Shown: piece by piece, positions 25,101 to 33,228 of the stretch
How positions within the stretch are numbered: the first letter of the stretch is position 1
Layout: every line of letters starts with the position of its first letter
Assembly (NCBI RefSeq): GCF_001949145.1
Contig: NW_019091468.1
Span: forward strand, 782,174-846,173
Source of the DNA: Acanthaster planci
Taxonomy: Eukaryota; Echinodermata; Asteroidea; Valvatida; Acanthasteridae
Length of the DNA stretch: 64,000 nt
Direction of reading: 5' to 3'
Notes under the pieces: generated by a model
Told to the model about the DNA's origin: nothing
What the model saw: only the letters and a program-made list of their open reading frames with translations
Databases searched by the model: none
Translations under genes and position numbers: made by a program

Positions 25101-28100
25101 CATGTTTCTTAAGTTTTTTTCCCCCAAGCTAAGTGTGGTCACGTCAGTGTAATTCTATCCTCACTCGCTAAAACCTGAAGCGAACACTATTTTTGTGGCT
25201 GATAGTTCTGTCGACAGCCAGGACGATCTCACACAGCGCGGACCCTCTGTCTCACACATCTGTGTCAACACCTTACGTCCAAATTAAATACCGACTCCTG
25301 GCATTCTCAGGTTTGTTTTTGGAGGCCAGAAGGCATTCTGCTGCAGAACACATGGGATAAGAGGCTGTCGGCGCGGGAAAAAAAATGATGAAAAGTAAAG
25401 ACGAGAGTGCAGCATGAGGCCAGTGAAGCATGCAGTCTGAGATGGTTTTGTGGACATCTAAGAGAGAGGCATGAATGATGTAGGGCTCTGTTTAAATAAT
25501 AAATTACGCTGAAGTCATGGTCTAATGGAATTGATCAAAACAAGGATCATACCCAAAAGTCCCCTTTTGCATTCAACCTGTGTCTGCTTACTTGTAGCTA
25601 TTGATGTTTTGAAATGGAATTAGCCTGCCCCCCCAAAAATACAAACAAAAAACACAAAAGAAAAATAAAATAAAACAAAAACCACACATACATGTATTGA
25701 AACAAAATTTTAAAACAAGTTTCATGAATATGTTCCATAAAATATGTACACGTAAGAAAGGCATCATGGTCAGACTAGACAATGACCCGCGAGATTCTTA
25801 ATAAGTGACATTTTGGTGGTTGCCACCAAACCTTCAAAACCAATATTCCTTCTCTACTCCAGCCATTGATTAGTTTGTCACAGAGCATATTGTCTGAAAT
25901 GTTGAGTACCACTGGAACCCTAAATACTCAAAAGAGAGATATATCCAAAGGCACGGTGCTGCCACAAACCTATCTAGTTTACTTGCAACAATGTACATGT
26001 ACCTCCGGCATGAAAAAGCTTCAAATCTCATCCCACAATTTGTATCCAGAGCTGCATCTGATTACCTCCTCTGTGATTTTGGAGACTTCTGGGGACTTTA
26101 GACACGGGATAACATTTGTGGGGAAAAAGGGATGTCATTGACAAGAGCATGCGCCCTTGCTGTATTGCTCTTTAACACAGCGATTCACCTGTAGAAACTC
26201 AGGTATTAACTTGTCAAGTCACTCTGACACATCTCGTTTTCCCGCATCTCAGAGGCTCACACACGCACAGCACGCACGTCAAAAAGAGAATGAGCATGGG
26301 GTAATGTGCCTCCAGGTGACCCCCCAAAATGGCCCCCGGTAACTACGATTCAAGTGTCGAGGTGAGAGTGCGACTGTCGGTCTTCGGCCTGTTATGTTTC
26401 TCCCTGCAAGGGGTTCCGGCATTCTCGGAATTCCCACAGCACAGAAAAAAAAAGGAAGGTACGTGAAACGGTATCTTTGGTGGTGGTAATTGCGGATTCA
26501 CACCCTCGGCTATGGATCTGGCCAGGGGATCCGGCGGCAATTAAGCACCGGTATGTTGCATTCGGAGCACCTAACACTTTGGATGGGGAATTTGATTAGG
26601 TGGCACGCGTGAGCTCTCGCTGAGCTTACTATCGATTATTGTTGATGGGGTGAGGATGTGGGGGGGGTTAGGATTTTAATGCAATGCTACAATGAGAGGA
26701 TGCAGCCAGCTGAGTAGAGACGAGGTGTGCCGGTAAGTTGCGAACCCCCCCTTTCCGAAATTGAAAAACCAATGTCACCGGTTAGGCAGTGGAGGAAATT
26801 ATGATTGCAGAAGAGTGGGAGGACTGTGTGACATTAAAGAGGGGTTTGGGGTTACCCTGATGACCCAATATCACCCTTACAGTGGGTTGAATTATTCAGG
26901 CTACCCGACTAATTTGTTTTCAAATCGTCACAGGATAGCACAGACTTTCTTTGTGAGCCGTCCGTATTGAGAGTGGGGTTGTAACTCTTCATTTTTAAAA
27001 GCTGAAGGTACATGTAGGAATGACAGCAGTAAAATGAAATTTCATGAGAAATCAGTACCTGCTAAATCTGAGGAATAATTTCAAGTTTGTGAGTAAACAG
27101 TCAAAAATGTGAGCCAGATTTAGAAAAATATTGAAAGAGGAGATTGGAATGCATAGCCATCATAAAACAGTCTGGTGCCATTCTAATTAAAAGTGTGCAA
27201 TTTATGAAATAGATTCAGGGAATAAGATCCAATATGGCTGCAACATAAATAAGGTCTATTGATTTGAACAACGACATTGGTCAATGCTTTCATGGGTGTT
27301 ACGACTCATGTAAACCTACGAATACACCTACATATGTAAAGTGCCTGGTACATTGAGTAACAGCAGTAAGTTACCAACAATGCACTCTGACTTCCTTCAC
27401 AACATTGATTGCATGAACAGAATTAGCCAATCCCAGTGCTCAGGGAGAGCTGCGGTAGGGGAATCCACATCCCTCTCGGCTGTGAGATGATCCAAAATAA
27501 CCAAGCTCTTTCAGGTTTAAAAGGAAGGGGTAACGTACATGTACATGTAGGGCGACAAAGTGTACCAAGTTTTGGGGGGAGGGAAATGAAGGGGGAAATG
27601 TAAGGAGTGACAGAGGTGCGGACAGGACAGGTTGCGGGTGGGGGTCGCTCTCATTCCTACCTGTTCCCAGGCTGATGACCGTCCCCTCATCCGCCTCCCC
27701 TCGCTTCATAACCAGTGCGGCCAGCACTTTGCGGCCGCTAATGTTGTCCGGTATGCCGGCCGCGATGGCGTTGAAGGCCTGGTGACTCAGGCCGGCAATG
27801 CGGTCGTAGAAGGTGGTGCCGTTACCAGGGGTCTGGGCCAGAAAATTGTGCCAAAGATAACAAAATAAGGATCAGACGGGAAAGGTAATACCTTATCTGT
27901 CAGGTGCACTCTGAATCAAGGACCCCTGGATTAAAATAAAAATCAGATGTGAATTTTTTCACACTGAACTCAACATGTCTTTTCTCCACAGAACTACAAT
28001 CTGAAGCATAGGCCATGTCCGAATTACTTGGCTGCGGCTTAAAATTACACATGACTCGATGGGAAGTGGCTGCATCGAGTCGTGTGTAATTTCAAATCCG

Positions 28101-31100
28101 TAGCCGAGTAATTCAGACATTGTTCTACGCTGATCACACTGTGCCAATGGCTCTGAACATGAACAGCTGAGGGCATTATTTATTTCCTATTTGAACAATG
28201 AGGCACTTTGTTAGTGCCTCTACTGGTAGTTGTTTCCATGAATCTACTTCCATACTTGAGAATTACCATCTTGATATTAGAGTTAGGTCCCAAGATATTG
28301 GGAATTGGTACAGTTTTCAATTACCAGACAAAAACTTTCCAAATTCCAGGAGAGAAATAACAACATTCTAAAATGCACTTCCGTACTTATTTCAGAAAAA
28401 AAAGTCATTCTCCACTGATATTCAAATTCCAAACAAAGTTTAGACTTTTTATGTGTAAATACTTGTCAGTTTTTGTTAACACACACTGTTTAAAGTTGTT
28501 GCAATTATGCCACAGTGAGGAATTTACCATTTCCAGGGAAGCAGTGCTCATTTTGACTTGGTAGTTGCCCTCTGCGATGAGCGTTCGTAGCGCCACATCG
28601 GCGGCTTCACGTCGTCCATCCTTCTTGCTGCGGCTTGTGATCTGTGTGAAGGAGCGATTGCCGACCCTGGCACAGAACGTGAACCTGTCACCAAGAAAAA
28701 AACCAGCGGCCAATTTCATAGAGCTGCTTAAGCACAGAATTTTCTTAAGCACGAAAAAGTTTCGCTTAATAAACAAAGCTAACTCAAACTCTGTGTGATT
28801 GTCTTGCTAACCAAAAGGCAGGTAAATACCATTCCAAAACAATATACATCACAAGAAGTTTTGGCTGGAAACCTGCTCAGTCAAGCAAGGTTTTCTTCAC
28901 GCTTAAACACATTTTTTGCTTAAGCAGCACTATAAAATTGGCCCCTCAGTTGGCTGAAAATCCACATGTCTGTATAGATCATGTTTGAGTACCGGTATTT
29001 TCAAATAGTGTTCAGAAGAAGTTTGTCATGTGATACCAACTCTACCTGAGCAAAAGCAAACTCCAATGTACAAGTGTGTTGATTACTGGAAACATTGATG
29101 CATACACGATAACTATATAATGCAAAAAAACATTTAAAACTTTGAAAGAATATGAAAAAGTGAAATTTTTTAATTTTTAAAAAAAGGCACAGTGATATGG
29201 TCACAGTGTGGCTGACAAGACAAGACAAGCTGTTGTGCTTGGCATTATGACTGCATGCATATTGTACATGTTGTACATGTGCATATATCATGAAGGTAAA
29301 ATATCATACAGCACACCGTGTATTGCCAACAAAATAAAATGAAGAGGTCAGAAATGCAGCATCAGCACAGAATCTGTCACACTATCTGTACCGAGTTCCA
29401 TATTTGAATCATTCATGTCCATTGTCCATGCAAGCTCCAGGAGGTGGTTAAAATGTTGCAGTGGGTGATGACTCACCGGGCGCACATGTCGGACCATGTC
29501 AAAGACGTTTCAAAGGAATCTTTATTATGAGTCTCCAAAACACGAGCTGGTGAAGGTTTCTTTTCCAGATACAAAATCTTGGTAAGAGTTCAGAATCCAT
29601 GTACATGTACGACACGCGCTGTTAATGTTCCTGGCAAAGAATTCAAGACTTGCTCCGATCTTGTGAATACTAATTGCGTAAAAGGACTCAAGCCCCTTGC
29701 TCCGGACACAATTACTACTGCAATATCAACATTCATATACAATAATTCACAGTCCGCTTTGAGGTTGCAAAACAACAATTTTTAAGAGAATGATACAGTA
29801 GGTGAGTAAAGTTGGCTGGTTTTTTTGTTTTATATAAGTTTAACACAAGGGGTGTGTTCGTGCAGTTACTCCTGTTAACAGGAGTACGATGCGTGTGCAT
29901 TACACTCGGGTGCAGAAGTACAATCCCTTTCTAGCAAGAGTATACTCTTGCTGACCCGTGGGTCTAGAGCGGCCAGGAGTATATTCGTGTTAACACGAGT
30001 AGTTTGCTCGAAAGGAAGCCAAAGTGTCTGTCTACATGTACATGTAGATAAGAGTTGGTGATTACAGAAAATGAAAGCGATATACATGTACTTCTGTCTA
30101 TTAACAATAATGGCCCAAACTGCAGCCTCTGGCACAAAGCTTGCTTTGTGGAAGTTAATCTATTTTTCACACTTACCTTGGATTATGTGGAGGGCCATGT
30201 TGGTTTACCATGTCGATGAGGACAGGGAGGTGTCTGGATTGGGCGTACTCCGTCAGTGCGCTGATTGGGTTTTTGTTGATGGCTCCAAACATCTCGCTGC
30301 TCACAGAGGCACCCGCTAAATTCTGGGAAGAACCTGATGCGTTCTGGGAAAGCCCCACTGCATTATGGGATGGTGGCCCTGTTGCGCTGTGGGAGGGCAA
30401 AGTGGCTGGACTGTCACTGTTGCCTTGGGAACTCATTGTAAAAGCATTCATGATGTGAGGCTGGGTGCTAGCAAGGCTGTTGGGTCCGGCTCGCCACCCA
30501 GAATTCTGCTGGACCAGCTCTTGGGGATTTCGGGGTAAACAAGGTGACGCCGCGCCCGGGAGCAGGCGCCGCATTTCTTCTTGTCCCACTTGAGACAGCC
30601 GCCAAATGGGTGGAGCCTCCTGAACTCGTTCCAGGAGCTTGCTCCTAAACATGGTGTACAGGGTCGGGTTGATGTCCCTTGACGTTTTGCTACCAATGGC
30701 TTTCATAATGTCCGTTGTTGTGAGAGTCTGTCCACTGGACATGGCCTGAAGAACTTGATTAATCTGCTCGCTGTTTGGCGGTTTGGAGCTGGTCCTGGTA
30801 TCATAAGAATTAGGCTGGCCTGGCACATGATCATGATAGGGCTCAAACTCACTGCTGTTTTGTGGTGGCAGCGGTGGAATATAACGGTTGGCAGAACTAG
30901 ATGAGTGTTGCTGAGTGTCTCGGTTTGCAGTTATCCATTCGCTGCTGTAAGGTTGCCCGAGGTGATTAACCTCAACTCTGTGATCCCCTGGGGGGTTTGT
31001 GCCAGCTTGGAATGATCCCCCTTGACCCTGAAGGAGAACGGCTGGCGGAGGCGGTGGCCCCTGGAAGTGCCAGGAATGGCTGTCATTTTTCGCAGGAGGC

Positions 31101-32335
31101 TGACTTCTAGGGCTTCTGCGTTGGGATGGCTGCAACTGCCATTGCTGTTGTTGCTGCTGTGAATATTGGGGCTGGAACTGATTTCTCTGCGAAGGGTGAG
31201 GACCCTCGGAGGGTCCGCTTTGAACCTTTGGGAACCGCTGTTGTGTTTGGGAAACCTGATGGTTGGATTGCTCCTGACCCTGCATGGCTTGCCGTCCATA
31301 GGGGGTGATGACCCACAGAGGCGGTGACTCGGACACCTTTCGGACCAGACCCTGCTTCTGCATGCCAAAGAGCGTGGGGTTGATCTCCTTCTTGGAGCGA
31401 AGGCCCACCAGTTTGGCTAGTTCATTGGAGTGGATGGACTCCGTCATGGTGCAGAGGACAGAGAGGAGCCTGTGGTGCAGGCCGCCCCTGTTCTCCAGCT
31501 GAGTCATGGGGGGCTTGAGGAACTCGATGGCTTCTGCCATGGTTGGAACATTTGGGAAGCCATTCCGTGCCGTGTCCTGCTGGTCCAAGCTTTCCATTTC
31601 GTCAGTGGAGCTCAGGGGGAGGGGAACCGAGCTGTCTTGCAGGTCCCCGCCAAAACTGACAGCACCATAGGTATCCTTGTAATTTCCCCTCGTCTCCTTC
31701 ATTCCCTCCATTTCTGTAATGGAATCTCCCTGTGAAGCACCAGTGGTAGGCACATCCCCATACTGGAGAGGGCCCTGTGGACTTTCACGCAAGGGGGAGT
31801 CTTTATATTGCACCTTTCGCTCATTTTGTGGGTAGTCGTAACGGTCTGGTTGACCCTGCATTCCGACCTCACCAGCATGTCGGTCATAGTTCCTGTCCAT
31901 TTCGGGGGGAACGGCAAGGTCATTTGCGGCATCATCATCCGCATATTCCAAACTGGGTATGTCCTCTGACCCCGCATATTCCAAGCTGGGCATGTTCTCA
32001 GACCCCAAGCTCATGTCACGTTCCTCCGCATCGTCCGGCCCTGCTGCGGCGGAGGCAGCTGCTCTCAGAGGAGAGCTGTGACCTGTGACCTGCGACTCGT
32101 GGCCCAGCGTGACCTCATGTTTGAGGCCCCACTTGGGCGGGGATTCTGATACCTTCAAGATGGTCCCCTGTTGTTGCATCTTGTACAGCGTTGGGTTGAT
32201 CTGCTTGCGTGTGCGCAGACCGAGGGAATGCGCAATGGCCAGGGTCTCCATTGGTCCGTTGTTGTCACGCAGCGTGCCGACAACCTGGTCCCTGAGGTCG
32301 CTATTGTGGGCGGCCATCTTAGCTCTCACTGACCC
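15937..32335 (-). CDS. ADAR: ADAR1-type dsRNA-specific adenosine deaminase with three Z-alpha domains, 8 coding exons
   Basis: The enzyme converts adenosine to inosine in double-stranded RNA. Exons in transcript order: 32335-30177, 28684-28528, 27832-27661, 23299-23206, 18504-18233, 17463-17281, 16505-16271, 16171-15937, all with GT/AG borders. From ATG at 32317 the spliced frame is 3489 nt, 1162 residues plus TGA, with no break. Domains: Z-alpha-like at about 7-65, 279-337 and 516-574; one dsRBD at about 683-757; deaminase from about 770 to the end. Zinc and catalytic residues are all present: H844-A-E846, C898 in APCGDG, C975 in MSCSDK. The base-flipping loop reads GEGTIPV (E947). These motifs and the 'SCSDK.aRWN.[11 protein letters not shown]' core identify ADAR1 rather than ADAR2. 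Human p150 is 1226 residues. Oddities: three Z domains instead of two, one dsRBD instead of three. The frame is open upstream of the ATG to the 3' splice site, so a short upstream coding exon is possible. Confidence 0.95.
16271..16505 (-). CDS. ADAR: ADAR exon: deaminase C-terminal region
   Basis: The acceptor is ctctcccaag and the donor AAAGGAAG|GTGAGG. It encodes [20 protein letters not shown], then [34 protein letters not shown] and TDGTKGR. Matches to the family include 'H.sRA.ccR', 'y.vnHP.lG.v', 'K....s.NW' and 'ei.dGt.G', the part that helps form the inositol hexakisphosphate site in ADARs. Confidence 0.95.
17281..17463 (-). CDS. ADAR: ADAR exon: base-flipping loop and third zinc ligand
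   Basis: The acceptor is gtgcccag|GGGAAGG and the donor ACATTAG|GTAAA. It encodes [18 protein letters not shown], then [19 protein letters not shown] and [18 protein letters not shown]947 is the residue that occupies the space of the flipped adenosine, and C975 is the third zinc ligand. This is the most conserved part of the gene and is decisive for ADAR identity. Confidence 0.96.
18120..18202. mobile_element. Short foldback element in an ADAR intron
   Basis: The left arm begins gtggctgtagcaacacatgc and contains tatgggaagcggctagc. The right arm, reversed, begins gtggctagggctac and contains tatggaagccgctagc. It is related to 2951-3056 and lies 30 bp past an exon donor. Confidence 0.65.
18233..18504 (-). 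CDS. ADAR: ADAR exon: first zinc cysteine
   Basis: The acceptor is ctggttccag|ATATC and the donor GAGTATG|GTAGG. It completes the Arg codon, then encodes [35 protein letters not shown] and a variable acidic loop, ending [10 protein letters not shown]898 in PCGDG is the second zinc ligand. The loop between GDGAQ and LRTK is family-variable. A foldback repeat (18120-18202) lies 30 bp past the donor. Confidence 0.95.
20074..20318. mobile_element. GGGGCCA-ended MITE, copy 1
   Basis: It begins ggggccagttttatagaact and ends aattgacccc. The interior includes taccattccaaaacaata and agttttggctggtaacctg, shared with 28707-28945 and 49691-49815. Confidence 0.85.
21405..21610 (+). other. Very G-rich stretch in the long ADAR intron
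   Basis: Many runs of four or more G occur on the + strand, so the ADAR pre-mRNA is C-rich here and the non-template strand of ADAR carries the C runs. The G strand could fold into quadruplexes. Confidence 0.6.
23206..23299 (-). CDS. ADAR: ADAR exon: HAE active-site motif
   Basis: This 94-nt exon has acceptor aatttgtag|GGAACCGG and donor TTGCG|GTGAG. It encodes [16 protein letters not shown] then [16 protein letters not shown]844 is a zinc ligand and E846 the proton-shuttling glutamate in all ADAR/ADAT deaminases. It is shorter than the reporting limit of most ORF callers, and frame continuity with both neighbours confirms it. Confidence 0.94.
23300..27660 (-). other. 4.4-kb ADAR intron
   Basis: It contains the GC-rich foldback element at 23724-23981 and otherwise AT-rich sequence. 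No exon with matching borders and ADAR-like content was seen, and the frame closes without one. Confidence 0.7.
23724..23981. mobile_element. GC-rich foldback MITE, copy 2 (complete)
   Basis: It begins ctgcagtccaaagattatat and agcgccgcgtag and ends ctacgcagcgctatac, gatctttgctgcag. Inner arms include catgggcgccattc and gaatggcgcccatg. It shares its plan with 10319-10560 and lies in an ADAR intron. Confidence 0.85.
27661..27832 (-). CDS. ADAR: ADAR exon: start of the deaminase domain
   Basis: The acceptor is ttctggcccag and the donor GGAACAG|GTAGG. It encodes [20 protein letters not shown], then a variable turn and [18 protein letters not shown] and TVISLGTG. These match the first deaminase helices and strands (F...I..L.h..Fn.l, GRK.LAA..MK, vSLGTG). 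The neighbouring introns are 4.4 kb and 0.7 kb. Confidence 0.93.
28013..28122. mobile_element. Near-perfect foldback element in an ADAR intron
   Basis: The left arm reads gtccgaattacttggctgcg then aaaattacacatgactcga. The reversed right arm reads gtctgaattactcggctacg then gaaattacacacgactcga. The loop is about 10 bp, and transcription would give a hairpin of about 45 bp. Confidence 0.85.
28528..28684 (-). CDS. ADAR: ADAR exon: second half of the dsRBD
   Basis: The acceptor is cttggtgacag|GTTCACG and the donor ATG|GTAAAT. The 157 nt complete an Arg codon and encode [20 protein letters not shown] followed by [20 protein letters not shown]. The [14 protein letters not shown]..L pattern is the C-terminal basic helix of a dsRBD. 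With [10 protein letters not shown] and HGPPHNPR from the previous exon it matches human dsRBD3. The donor is inferred as the best fit to frame and consensus. A MITE ends about 22 bp upstream of the acceptor. Confidence 0.9.
28685..30176 (-). other. 1.5-kb ADAR intron inside the dsRBD
   Basis: This intron splits the dsRBD after HNPR. It holds a full MITE copy (28707-28945) right next to the 3' splice site and otherwise no recognised feature. Confidence 0.75.
28707..28945. mobile_element. GGGGCCA-ended MITE, copy 2
   Basis: It begins cggccaatttcatagagctg and ends aaaattggcccc. It is the same family and orientation as 20074-20318. On the ADAR strand it ends about 22 bp before the acceptor of the second dsRBD exon. 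Confidence 0.85.
30177..32335 (-). CDS. ADAR: ADAR exon with start codon, three Z-alpha domains and first half of the dsRBD
   Basis: This exon is 2159 nt. Its acceptor has a long T-rich tract ending tttttgtag|GGG and its donor is CCAAG|GTAAGT. I start at ATG 32317-32315 because its context (AAGATGG) fits Kozak; the nearest upstream codon is GTG. Contents: Z-alpha 1, an acidic linker with a 33-nt tandem duplication, Z-alpha 2, a Gln/Pro/Ser-rich linker with a run of six Gln near residues 387-392, Z-alpha 3, a Ser/Asn-rich linker ([17 protein letters not shown]), then [18 protein letters not shown] and [12 protein letters not shown], the first half of a dsRBD. One big N-terminal exon carrying the Z domains also occurs in vertebrate ADAR1. 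Confidence 0.95.
30596..30772 (-). other. ADAR: Z-alpha-like domain 3 of ADAR
   Basis: Residues 516-574. The helix reads [11 protein letters not shown] and the wing reads RVQEAPPIW. Contact equivalents are S546, R547, N550, P551, Y554, P569, P570, W572. It keeps INPTLY and PPxW but has diverged in the basic pair and the wing. It lies about 110 residues before the dsRBD, the place occupied by Z-beta in vertebrate ADAR1, yet unlike human Z-beta it retains the Tyr. Confidence 0.88.
31307..31483 (-). other. ADAR: Z-alpha-like domain 2 of ADAR
   Basis: Residues 279-337. The helix reads [11 protein letters not shown] and the wing reads KVSESPPLW. Contact equivalents are K309, K310, N313, P314, F317, P332, P333, W335. 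Tyr is replaced by Phe. In human Z-beta this position is Ile and Z-DNA binding is lost, so the aromatic here is a milder change. It is closest to domain 1, sharing INPTL and KVSESPP exactly, which points to an internal duplication. Confidence 0.9.
31941..32006 (-). repeat. 33-nt in-frame tandem duplication in the ADAR acidic linker
   Basis: Two adjacent 33-nt units (31941-31973 and 31974-32006) encode [11 protein letters not shown] and [11 protein letters not shown]. They differ at a few bases and at two residues. The segment lies between Z-alpha 1 and 2 in an acidic, probably disordered linker. Confidence 0.9.
32123..32299 (-). other. ADAR: Z-alpha-like domain 1 of ADAR
   Basis: Residues 7-65 form a winged helix-turn-helix. 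The recognition helix reads [11 protein letters not shown] and the wing reads KVSESPPKW. Against human Z-alpha (known contacts K169, K170, N173, R174, Y177, P192, P193, W195) the equivalents here are R37, K38, N41, P42, Y45, P60, P61, W63. Only the Arg174 position is changed, to Pro. Retention of Asn, Tyr and Pro-Pro-x-Trp predicts Z-DNA/Z-RNA binding; binding itself is inferred. Confidence 0.9.
32317..32335 (-). promoter_or_regulatory. 3' splice site and start-codon context of the ADAR N-terminal exon
   Basis: A T-rich tract about 20 nt long ends in tttttgtag directly before GGGTCAGTGAGAGCTAAG and the ATG. The tract implies at least one upstream exon, which I could not locate in 32336-64000. 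The six codons between splice site and ATG are open, so translation could begin upstream. Confidence 0.6.
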
Positions 32336-33119
32336 CTACAAAAACAAAACAAAGCAAAAAAATCCAATCAAAATTTGGACACATGAAACAAAATGCCACC
32401 TGATGGGTATCTGCAAACAATACTGACAATGATGGATGTTGATCAAATGTTGGCAAGTACAACAAAACATTCCAATTGCCAACTTTCGACCAATGTTCAT
32501 CATCAAAACCCAAGCATTTATTACTTAAATACCACATGCACACGTACACACATGCTGGAAAGAAACTGCGATTCTTCTCTGGAGAAAATTCCCCCTTGGT
32601 CCCCCGGGAAGTCCCATTCCAACATGTCCAATTTTTAACAACACTCAACAGGACACAAGAGGACTTTGGGGGAATTAATGGGCTCTGGCATATCCATAAA
32701 ATTCTACTGAGTTTGTTGTGAAGTCCATATTGGTTCTCAACGGGAATCGATGGGATTGCCCTGTTACACATACAGTATTGGAGGTCTTGAGGCCTGCCTT
32801 GGCACTTTCTGAACTTGAAAATTAATCTAAGGTCAATTTGAGACCACTTGCTTGGACTCAATTTTCTCACCCTTTCATTTTTTTCTCAACAGGCTTACGT
32901 AACAAGGTACAGTTTAATACAAAAGCTGGCTTGAGGTTTTATTGGCGGAGAAAATTCCCATCAAAAACAGAGAAGCTACTGGTGCATGTATAGATTTATT
33001 GAATCAGATTGGTTCCAACATTTCAATTCATCTGGATTCTCATCCCCAACTGGAAATAAGCATTATCAAAATTGAAGATGTGGAATTAAAGCCAGTCTAA
33101 TTACACTTAGGCTGCATCC

Positions 33120-33228
33120 GAATCTGTTGTCTAGAGCTAGGTCTACGTCTTCGCTCCATTGGAAATGCGTGGAGAGGCGCAGACAATAGACCTAGCCGTA
33201 GCTCTGGAAGTCCTTTTCGGACACAGCC
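33120..33228. mobile_element. Harbinger-like short MITE, copy 2
   Basis: It begins ggctgcatccgaatctgt and ends ttttcggacacagcc, flanked by TTA (33117-33119 and 33229-33231). TTA is the preferred PIF/Harbinger target. Confidence 0.75.

Noticed and set aside
30931-31735. Frames of 145, 101 and other lengths inside the ADAR N-terminal exon
   Set aside because: They are shadows in other frames of the 714-residue Z-alpha exon.
32319-32870. 183-codon - strand frame upstream of the ADAR start
   Set aside because: It overlaps the T-rich intron end and 3' splice site; composition is intron-like and Cys/Phe-rich without motifs.
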